From Tepidamorphus sp. (GTDB lineage: Bacteria; Pseudomonadota; Alphaproteobacteria; Rhizobiales; Tepidamorphaceae): DNA of 58,394 nucleotides. Where the stretch lies: the NCBI GenBank assembly GCA_028280885.1, contig JANQKY010000059.1, positions 1 through 58,394 on the forward strand, in the 5' to 3' direction. Both the position numbers and the translations under genes were made by a program. Positions 51,645 to 58,394 of the stretch are shown in pieces. The notes below the pieces were generated by a model. It did no database searches. It worked only from the letters and a program-made list of their open reading frames with translations, and was not told where the DNA came from. How positions within the stretch are numbered: position 1 is the first letter of the stretch; each line of letters begins with the position of its first letter.

Positions 51645-52132
51645 GTCCTTCTCCTATTGAATTTTTCTCAATATACCATGGAGAAGTTCTCGATTGAAAG
51701 GCCTTATTTTCCAGCCCATCTTCGCAACATGCATGGAAACATATTCAACCATGCCAACCCTCCGGCGCGACGCGGGCGGGCTGGCATTCACCCTCGCTCG
51801 GCCTTTTCGGAGGATGTCACGCGGCTGTCGATCCCGGGGCCGCCGGGAAGCGCGGATCAGGCGCTTTGGTCGCTCGCGCTGTCCCGGCAGCCTTCGGCTA
51901 TGCCCGGGAACAACGCCGGGATGGGCGAACGCGTCATGCTTGGCGTGGTCCGCGCCCTCATCGGCGCCGTCGCCCTTGCCGCAGGCCGGCTGCGCCGACG
52001 TCAGGACCAGCGGACGCTGCTGCGATAGGCCGTGCAGTGGACAGACGAGGCGGCCGCTCGGTGATGAGATCACGTGATCAGATCACTTGGCGACCGTCTC
52101 GATCCATGAGGCCGCCCAAAGAGGGCCTCACG
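51645..52132. other. Intergenic region, no clear gene
   Basis: This 488-base gap between the LysR and aminotransferase genes includes AT-rich promoter DNA close to the LysR start (51650-51760), a palindromic GATCACGTGATCAGATCAC near 52068, and a hairpin at 52107-52130 next to the aminotransferase stop. Open frames through it (for example 51657-52028) look like the composition background and have no family features. Confidence 0.5.
52107..52130 (-). terminator. Hairpin after the aminotransferase gene
   Basis: TGAGGCC and GGCCTCA form a 7-bp stem around a 10-base loop directly after the aminotransferase stop at 52133 (minus strand). There is no U-tract, so this is a weak terminator candidate. 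Confidence 0.4.
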
Positions 52133-53494
52133 CTAGCCGGCCGCGGCAAGCCCGGCTTCGACCGCGCCGGCAATCTTCGTCACGTCGCCTGAGGTGATGA
52201 CGAGCGGCGGCGACAGGATGATGTTGGGCCCGGAGACGCGGATCATCACGCCGGCCTGATAGGCGGTCTCCATGACCGTCCCCATCGTGTCCTTGCCCGC
52301 CGGCGTCTTGTTGTCCCGGTCCGAGACCAGTTCGAGCGCCACCATCAGGCCCTTGCCGCGCACGTCGCCGACCAGGTCGTACCGCTCCTTAAGCGCCTCG
52401 GCGGCGGCCAGCAGCTCGGTGCCGCGCGCGGCGGCGTTTTCGGCGACATTGGCCTTCTCGATCTCCGGCAGGCAGGCAAGGGCTGCCGCGCAGCCGACCG
52501 GATGGCCCGAATAGGTATAGCCGTGGCCGATGAAGCCGCGCGTGTCCTCGTTCGCCTCGAAGGCCTCTGCGACCTTTTCGCTGATCATCACGGCGCCGAA
52601 GGGGAAATAGCCGTTGGTGATCGCCTTGGCGGTGCTCATCAGGTCGGGCTGGACGCCCCAAAGTCGCGAGCCGGTCCAGGCGCCGGTGCGGCCGAAGGCG
52701 GTGATCACCTCGTCGGCGATCAGCAGGATGCCGTTTCTATCGCAGATCTCGCGCACCATCGGCATGAAGCTCTCGTGCGGCGGGATGACGCCGCCGGCGC
52801 CGAGCACCGGCTCCATGATGAAGGCGGCGATGGTGTCGGGACCCTGGAAGGCAATCTCGTCCTCGAGCGCGGCGGCGCAGCATTGCGCGAGCTTCGCCGG
52901 ATCGGCCTCGTTGAACGGATTGCGATAGGTATAGGGCGAGGCGATCTGGAAGCAGCCGGCCAGCATCGGCTCGTAGTTGCGGCGGAAATTGGCGTTGCCG
53001 TTGATCGAGGCGCCGCCGAAATGGGTACCGTGATAGCCCTTCTTGAGGCTAATAAACTTGGTGCGCTCGCCGTTGCCGCGGATCTTGTGATACTGCCGGG
53101 CAAGCCGCAGGGCGGTCTCGACGCTGTCCGATCCGCCGGAGGTGAAGAACGACCGGACGAGCCCGTCGGGCGCGAACCATTCGCTGAGCATATGCGACAG
53201 TTCGACGGCGGGGCCGGACGAGGTTCCCCGGAAGTGGGAATAATAGGGCAGCTTGTCGAGCTGATCGGCGATCGCCTTCTTCACCGGGTCGATGGAATAG
53301 CCGAGATTGACGTTCCACAGGCCGCCGACGGCATCGAGCACCGAGTGACCGTCGACATCGGTGACCGACACGCCTTCGGCGGCCATGATCACCTTGGGCG
53401 GATTGGCCTGCATCTCGGCTGGATGCGCCATCGGATGCCACATGTGGCGGGCATTGTTTTCCTTCAGGAAATTGCTGTCACGCAACATCGTCAT
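52133..53494 (-). CDS. Class III aminotransferase (omega-amino acid:pyruvate type)
   Basis: The 453-residue protein has class III aminotransferase features: HMWHPMAHP at the N-terminus, TSGGSDSVETALRLARQYH, LKKGYHGTH, ADEVITAFGRTG, and the PLP lysine in MSTAKAITNGYFPFGAV, then GHGYTYSGHPVGCAAA. It resembles omega-amino acid or diamine:pyruvate aminotransferases. The start at 53494 has GGAGGA upstream and overlaps the HAD gene stop by 17 bases. With the aldehyde dehydrogenase nearby it suggests amine catabolism. Confidence 0.92.
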   Translation of the reverse strand: MTMLRDSNFLKENNARHMWHPMAHPAEMQANPPKVIMAAEGVSVTDVDGHSVLDAVGGLWNVNLGYSIDPVKKAIADQLDKLPYYSHFRGTSSGPAVELSHMLSEWFAPDGLVRSFFTSGGSDSVETALRLARQYHKIRGNGERTKFISLKKGYHGTHFGGASINGNANFRRNYEPMLAGCFQIASPYTYRNPFNEADPAKLAQCCAAALEDEIAFQGPDTIAAFIMEPVLGAGGVIPPHESFMPMVREICDRNGILLIADEVITAFGRTGAWTGSRLWGVQPDLMSTAKAITNGYFPFGAVMISEKVAEAFEANEDTRGFIGHGYTYSGHPVGCAAALACLPEIEKANVAENAAARGTELLAAAEALKERYDLVGDVRGKGLMVALELVSDRDNKTPAGKDTMGTVMETAYQAGVMIRVSGPNIILSPPLVITSGDVTKIAGAVEAGLAAAG

Positions 53495-54164
53495 GTTCCT
53501 CCGTGAATTGCGGTATCCCAAGCAGGGCGAGCGCCGCGCGGTAGCTCTCCGCCGGGGAGCGGACATCGAAATGCACCGTTTTCATGCCAACAGCCTCGCC
53601 GCCGCGGATGTTCTTCACCTGGTCGTCGACGAAGACGCAGTCTTCCGCGGCAAGGCCGAGGCCGTCGGTGATGAAGGCATAGGCGCGCGGATCGGGCTTC
53701 AGGATCTCGGTATAGGTCGCATCGACGATCAGGTCGAAATCGGCAAGGAACGGCAGCGCCTGGCGGAACTCCGCGCCATAGAACAGATCGAGCTCGTTGG
53801 ACAGGACCGCCAGCGTCTTGCCCGCCCGTTTCGCCGCGCCGATCGCCTCAAGCGCCTCGGGACGGATGCAGGCCATCGGATCGCCGGCACGCGCCCGGCG
53901 GATGAAGTCGGCCATCGTGTTCCAGGTCTCGCCGACAAGCGCTGCGACCTCGCGGGTGCGCGTCAGCCAGTAGTCGCGCTCGCTCAGCCTGCCGGCCTGC
54001 ATGTCGCGCCACAGCGCATCGCCATCCGGATCGAACGGGCCCCGCCAGGTCAGCGTGCCCGGCGGAAGGCCGAGCGCGGCCTCGCTTAGGTCATGCGTCT
54101 CGAACGGCGTCCTGGTGACGACACCGCCGAAGTCGAGCACCAGGGCCGTGGCCGCGCCGCTCAT
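53478..54164 (-). CDS. HAD-family hydrolase
   Basis: The 228-residue protein starts ALVLDFGGVVTRTPFETHD; the usual nucleophile motif DxDG/T/V is seen as LDFGGVV. It has VLSNELDLFYGAEF (motif II), KPDPRAYAFI (motif III) and VFVDDQVKNIRGGEAVGM (motif IV). It is an epoxide-hydrolase-like/2-haloacid-type phosphatase subgroup member of unknown substrate. It is translationally coupled to the aminotransferase downstream and divergent from the aldehyde dehydrogenase gene. The start at 54164 marks the conserved domain. Confidence 0.88.
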   Translation of the reverse strand: MSGAATALVLDFGGVVTRTPFETHDLSEAALGLPPGTLTWRGPFDPDGDALWRDMQAGRLSERDYWLTRTREVAALVGETWNTMADFIRRARAGDPMACIRPEALEAIGAAKRAGKTLAVLSNELDLFYGAEFRQALPFLADFDLIVDATYTEILKPDPRAYAFITDGLGLAAEDCVFVDDQVKNIRGGEAVGMKTVHFDVRSPAESYRAALALLGIPQFTEEHDDVA

Positions 54165-54408
54165 GACGCCTGCTTCGTTGCTGAGACTGCCATAGGCTCT
54201 CCAGGGGCGCGCACGGCTCGTCCGGACGGCAAGTTGGATATGTCGGTGATCTGCATGGCGGGACGGTGTTTCGGCCTCCGGTTCGACGGGTCGGTATTGA
54301 CAGAGTTTCAGCCAGAATGCAAGATAAATGATATGGTGGATCAAATAATGAACCACCTGCCGCCGCATAACACTCGTCGCACAGCGCCACACGAAGAGAA
54401 CCGTGACA

Positions 54409-55896
54409 ATGACCGATCAATCCGCGATTGACGCGCGCCGGGCCCTGCCCGTCGCCGAACAGACCCTGTTCATCGGCGGCAAGCCCGCCGCGGCCACCGG
54501 TGGCCGGACGCTCGACGTGATATCGCCGATCGACGGCAGCCGGCTGACGACGATCGCCGACGGTTCGGGCGACGATATCGACCGGGCGGTCAGGTCGGCG
54601 CGGACAGCCTTCGAGGCCGGGTCCTGGTCGCGGGCCGCACCGGCCGAACGCAAGAAGGTGCTGTTCCGGATCGCCGAACTGATCGAGGAGAACGCCCTCG
54701 ACCTCGCCGTGCTGGGCGTGCGCGACAACGGCACCGAGATCTCCATGGCGCTGCGTGCCGAGCCGGGCAGCGCGGCGGGCACCTTCCGCTACTATGCCGA
54801 GGCGCTCGACAAGGTCTATGGCGAGATCGCCCCGACCGCCGACGACGTGCTCGGGCTGATCCACCGCGAGCCGGTCGGCGTGGTCGGCGCGATCATCCCG
54901 TGGAACTTCCCGCTGATGATCGGCGCCTGGAAGCTCGCCCCGGCGCTGGCGGCGGGCAATTCGGTCGTGCTGAAACCCGCCGAGGTCGCCTCGCTGACGC
55001 TGTTGCGGCTTGCCGAGATCTGCGCCGAGGCCGGCCTGCCCGACGGCGTGCTGAACGTCGTCACGGGCACCGGGGCGGAGGCCGGCGAGGCGCTCGGCCT
55101 GCATATGGATGTCGACGTGCTGGCCTTTACCGGCTCCGGCGCGGTCGGCCGGCGGTTGCTCGAATATTCCGCCCGCTCGAACCTGAAGCGGGTCTATCTG
55201 GAACTGGGCGGCAAATCGCCCAACATCGTCTTCGCCGACACCGCCAATCTCGACCAGGCCGCCCAGGTGTCCGCCTTCGGCATCTTCCGCAATTCCGGCC
55301 AGGTCTGCGTCGCCGGCTCCCGGCTGCTGGTGCAGGAGGCGATCCATGACGAATTCGTCGAGAAGGTCACGGCCATCGCCGAAACGATGCGCGTCGGCGA
55401 TCCCCTGTCGCTCGACACCCAGGCCGGCGCTGTGGCCTCGCAGGCGCAGCTCGACAAGGATCTGGCCTATGTCGAGACGGCGGCGCGCGACGGCGGCCGC
55501 CTGCGCACCGGCGGCAAGCGGATCCTTGAGGAGACCGGCGGCTTCTACATGCAGCCGACGGTGTTCGACAACGTCTCGCCCGACATGACGATCGCGCGCG
55601 AGGAGGTGTTCGGTCCGGTGCTCGGCGTCATGCGTTTCTCCGACGAAGCGGACGCGGCGCGGATCGCCAACGCAACCGATTTCGGCCTGGCGGCGGCGAT
55701 CTGGACCTCCGACCTGTCGACCGCCCACCGGATGGTCCGGTCGGTGCGCGCCGGCCTCGTCCACGTCAACACCTATGGCGGCGCCGACGGCACGGTGCCG
55801 CTGGGCGGCGTCAAGCAATCCGGCAACGGGCACGACAAGTCGCTGCACGCGCTCGACAAATACACCGATCTGAAGACCGCCTGGATCAAGCTCTGA
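54409..55896 (+). CDS. NAD(P)+-dependent aldehyde dehydrogenase
   Basis: The 495-residue protein has the ALDH fold with IIPWNFPLMIGAWKLAPALAAGNS, FTGSGAVGRRL, LELGGKSPNIVFAD with the general-base Glu, and the catalytic Cys in NSGQVCVAGSRLLV. A later EEVFGPVLGV is also present. It resembles gamma-glutamyl-gamma-aminobutyraldehyde and related dehydrogenases. Together with the aminotransferase gene on the opposite strand it could oxidise the aldehyde made from an amine. ATG at 54409 is preferred to the GTG at 54403. Confidence 0.94.
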   Translation: MTDQSAIDARRALPVAEQTLFIGGKPAAATGGRTLDVISPIDGSRLTTIADGSGDDIDRAVRSARTAFEAGSWSRAAPAERKKVLFRIAELIEENALDLAVLGVRDNGTEISMALRAEPGSAAGTFRYYAEALDKVYGEIAPTADDVLGLIHREPVGVVGAIIPWNFPLMIGAWKLAPALAAGNSVVLKPAEVASLTLLRLAEICAEAGLPDGVLNVVTGTGAEAGEALGLHMDVDVLAFTGSGAVGRRLLEYSARSNLKRVYLELGGKSPNIVFADTANLDQAAQVSAFGIFRNSGQVCVAGSRLLVQEAIHDEFVEKVTAIAETMRVGDPLSLDTQAGAVASQAQLDKDLAYVETAARDGGRLRTGGKRILEETGGFYMQPTVFDNVSPDMTIAREEVFGPVLGVMRFSDEADAARIANATDFGLAAAIWTSDLSTAHRMVRSVRAGLVHVNTYGGADGTVPLGGVKQSGNGHDKSLHALDKYTDLKTAWIKL

Positions 55897-55935
55897 CCAA
55901 ACCGTTCGGGCGCCTGTGGCTTGCCTTGCGCGCCG

Positions 55936-57768
55936 CTATGCGGCGGCGCGCGGGGCGTAGAGGGCGTCGAGTTCGGCGGCGAAGTGCCGGGCGATCTGGT
56001 GGGACTTGATCTTCAGCGTCGGCGTCAGCAGGCCGCTCTCCGGCGTCCAGGGTTCGAGTTCCAGGTGGAAGCGCTTGACCTGGGCGATCCTCGGCAGGTC
56101 GGCGAGCGCGGCGTTGATGTGCTTCTGCACCGCCGCCTTGGCCTCGCGAACATTCGGATCGCCGCTATCGATCGAGAGATCGCGCGCCATCCGGTTCCAC
56201 TCCTCCAGGCCGAGGACGAGGACGGCGGCGAGACTGGGCCGGTCGTCGCCGATGATACAGACCTGATCGAACAGCGGATCCTCGAGCAGGGCTTCGGTGA
56301 TCTGGCCGGGATTGATGTTCTCGCCGGTCGACAGGACGAGGATGTCCTTGACCCGGCCGCGAATGAACACCCGGTCGTCGCGGATGTCGGCGAGATCGCC
56401 GGTGCTGAGCCAGCCCTCGGCATCGAGAACCGCCGCGGTCGCTTCGGGATCGTTCCAGTAGCCGGTCATCACCGATGGCGCGCGCACCTGCAATTCACCA
56501 CCCTCGGCAAGCCGCAGCTCCGAGCCATGCAGCTTCACGCCAACCGACCCCGGGATGCTGTCGTCCAGGGTCGTTGCCGTGACCACCGGCGCGGCCTCGG
56601 TCAGGCCATAGCCCTGAACGAGCGGCAAACCCAGCCCGACGAGGAACCGGCTGACCTGGTCGGGCAGCGCCGCGCCGCCGCTCACCGAGGCGCGTATCCG
56701 CCCGCCAAAGGCGGAACGCACCTTCCTGGCGACCAGCCTGTCGAGCATCCGCCCGGCAAGCCGCCCGCCGATGCCGGGACGCGGACCACGGCCCTGGCGC
56801 CACTCGAAGTCGCGCCAGCCGATATCGATCGTCATGTCGAGCAGGACCTTGCGCAGGGCACTCTGCTCGACCTGTTCCAGGACGCCGGCATGGATGCGCT
56901 CGTAGAGCCGGGGCACGGCCAGGAAGATCGTCGGGCGGATCGATACCAGATCGCGCCGCAGCAATTCGATCGACCGGGCATAGGCGACCGTCGCCCCGCC
57001 CATGATCGGCACGTAGTAGCCGAGGGTCCGCTCGAAGGCATGGGCAAGCGGCAGAAAGGACAGAAACATGTCGCTCGGCGCGGGCGTTATGAACTTCGTC
57101 ACGCCCTCGGCATCCCAGAGGATGGCATGATGGGTCAGCATCACGCCCTTGGGCGGGCCCGTCGTGCCGGAGGTGTAGATCAGGGTCGCGATGTCGTCGG
57201 GGCCGACCGCGACCTCCTCCAACGCAATGCCCTCAACGGCGGCGGCATCATGCGGGAGCAGCTCCGAGAGCCTGCGCATCGGCTCGGCGAGCGGGGCGTC
57301 GTCTGATTCCTGCTTGCTGCCGAGAAGCCGGTCGGCGACCCAGATATGCGACAGGTCGGGAACGCTCCTGCCGGTCCGGCCGATCAGGTTCCAGCGCGCG
57401 GGCGTGTCGAACAGCGCCAACCGGGCGCCGGAATCGTTGAGCACGTGCACATGATTGGCCGGGCTGTCATGGGCATAGAGCGGCACGACGACGAGGCCTA
57501 AGCTCATCGCGGCCATGTCGAAGGCGACCCAGTCGACGCCGTTCGGCAACAGGACCGCGACGCGGTCGCCCTTGTCGAGGCCGAGCGCGTTCATCGCGGC
57601 CCGGTACCGGCCGATCAGGCGGCCCATCTCGTTCCAGCTCACGTCGCGCCAGGTCCGGTCGGGCCGGTCATAGTAGCGGTAACCGCTTTCATCGCCCGAT
57701 CGGGCGATGCGCCTCAGCATCAGCCCGGGCAATGTCCGGGCCTCCTCGGCCGAAATTACAGGTGCCAT
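55936..57768 (-). CDS. Long-chain acyl-CoA synthetase (AMP-forming)
   Basis: The 610-residue protein is an ANL-family ligase with the AMP-binding motif TLIYTSGTTGPPKGVMLTH, FLPLAHAFERTLGYY, GYGLTEAAPVV and STGDLADIRDDRVFIRGRVKDIL. The last part includes the C-terminal domain with catalytic Lys region. It activates a fatty or other carboxylic acid to its CoA thioester. It is convergent with the aldehyde dehydrogenase gene, 39 bases away. Acyl chain preference is not evident. Confidence 0.93.
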   Translation of the reverse strand: MAPVISAEEARTLPGLMLRRIARSGDESGYRYYDRPDRTWRDVSWNEMGRLIGRYRAAMNALGLDKGDRVAVLLPNGVDWVAFDMAAMSLGLVVVPLYAHDSPANHVHVLNDSGARLALFDTPARWNLIGRTGRSVPDLSHIWVADRLLGSKQESDDAPLAEPMRRLSELLPHDAAAVEGIALEEVAVGPDDIATLIYTSGTTGPPKGVMLTHHAILWDAEGVTKFITPAPSDMFLSFLPLAHAFERTLGYYVPIMGGATVAYARSIELLRRDLVSIRPTIFLAVPRLYERIHAGVLEQVEQSALRKVLLDMTIDIGWRDFEWRQGRGPRPGIGGRLAGRMLDRLVARKVRSAFGGRIRASVSGGAALPDQVSRFLVGLGLPLVQGYGLTEAAPVVTATTLDDSIPGSVGVKLHGSELRLAEGGELQVRAPSVMTGYWNDPEATAAVLDAEGWLSTGDLADIRDDRVFIRGRVKDILVLSTGENINPGQITEALLEDPLFDQVCIIGDDRPSLAAVLVLGLEEWNRMARDLSIDSGDPNVREAKAAVQKHINAALADLPRIAQVKRFHLELEPWTPESGLLTPTLKIKSHQIARHFAAELDALYAPRAAA

Positions 57769-58394
57769 GGGCTCTCCCCACTCAAATCGTCTTCTTCAAA
57801 TCGATCCGCCCGGATCTTCGCCCGACGGCCTTAACAAACAGAGCAAATACGAACCGCGAAACACTACCACATCATGGCCGGATCGTATCCACTGGCGTCC
57901 GGTTCAGCGGGGACGCGCTTTGGCGTTCAGCCTGGCCCCCACGGATGTCGTGCCCGGACGTGTTCCGGGCAACGGCGGGGATGAGCGTTTGGACCACCAC
58001 GTCTCCCTCGTCATCCCGGAGAACCGGTACGACGAGCGGCCGTGCCACGGGCCCTCACCCCGGCCCTTCGGGCCGACCCTCTCCCGCCAAGGGGGAGAGG
58101 GTGCGAGTGCATCTGATAGGCCGTGCAGCAGGCGCCACCGCTGGTGGAGAGAAAACTTCAGTACCGCGAATGACATCGGTGCCAATGTGCCCGATCCGTC
58201 CAGCGCGCTCTTACCCTCCCCTCGCGGGAGAGGGTCGGCCCGAAGGGCCGGGTGAGGGGTGAGGCACGGTCCGCGCAAGCGGGCGAAATGCGAAAGCATT
58301 TCGAGTGGCGAACGCGCGAGGGTTGGAGCCCGGTGCCAGCGAAGCTGGCAGCGGAAGCACCGCTTCCGCAGGGCGGAAACGCGATGCGTTCAAA
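57769..58394. repeat. Repeat-rich right edge
   Basis: No gene is seen between the ligase start and the window end. The region holds a GTCCGGTTCAGCGGGGACG block (57898-57980, also at 43690), two CCCTCTCCC/GGGAGAGGG hairpins (about 58077-58100 and 58215-58240) and a copy of the 'ggtgaggcacggtcc' repeat (58258-58394) that runs off the edge. Confidence 0.7.

Noticed and set aside
51657..52028. 123-codon plus-strand frame between LysR and aminotransferase genes
   Set aside because: No family resemblance, poor ribosome site, and low-complexity Arg/Ala sequence.
1..58394. CRISPR arrays, rRNA or tRNA genes, insertion sequence transposases
   Set aside because: No regularly spaced repeat array, no rRNA/tRNA signature and no transposase frame was seen by reading; the only recombinase is the integrase.

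Overview
The window looks like chromosome from a high-GC alphaproteobacterium, most likely order Hyphomicrobiales (Rhizobiales). The evidence is the uniform GC-rich codon use, a serC-serA pair with a candidate serC-type leader, purA followed by a rhizobial-type membrane protein, thiXY under a TPP riboswitch, and GC-rich dispersed repeats. I cannot name the genus from the sequence alone.

Left arm (1-15.4 kb): a divergent secreted 5'-nucleotidase-like protein that runs off the left edge; a peroxiredoxin-like protein; an EamA exporter; purA and a single-pass membrane protein; a TPP riboswitch with a Shine-Dalgarno-sequestering hairpin ahead of thiX-thiY (no ATPase gene nearby); a GST; a copper set (small Cys-containing membrane protein, PCu(A)C chaperone, SCO/SenC); a racemase-fold protein that appears to lack both catalytic cysteines; and serA-serC on the minus strand.

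Integrated element (15463-32356, 16.9 kb): bounded by a perfect 38-bp direct repeat whose left copy lies in the serC 5' leader. It carries a plus-strand structural cassette in which neighbouring genes overlap or nearly touch: portal, protease, capsid, HNH, tail tube, connectors, TerS, TerL, tape measure and a chaperone-like gene. After that come a minus-strand KilA-N gene, a probable plus-strand small RNA, a minus-strand XRE-hicA-hicB operon with three repeated operator-like sites, an AT-rich control region, an unknown early-type protein, a small HTH protein and a tyrosine integrase. I see no lysis, replication, tail-tip or fibre genes, so it is either a reduced prophage or a capsid-forming satellite that borrows functions. 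Insertion separates serC-serA from its original upstream DNA, but the left end of the element places a promoter-like hexamer at the same distance from the shared -10-like hexamer as in the original flank.

Right arm (32.4-58.4 kb): two tandem paralogous secreted proteins of unknown function; a minus-strand operon of a dipeptide/oligopeptide-type ABC transporter ending in a class II HMG-CoA reductase; a divergent amidohydrolase and M81 metallopeptidase pair; an RpiR regulator; an enolase-superfamily dehydratase with a triple repeat in its promoter; a DUF2189 membrane protein; a nitronate monooxygenase; a GMC oxidoreductase; a LysR regulator; a class III aminotransferase with a HAD hydrolase; an aldehyde dehydrogenase; and a long-chain acyl-CoA ligase. 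This is a catabolic/transport landscape. Its intergenic gaps at 43.5-44.4, 50.3-50.7 and 57.8-58.4 kb are filled with hairpin-forming dispersed repeats that also occur at 9.7-10.1 kb.
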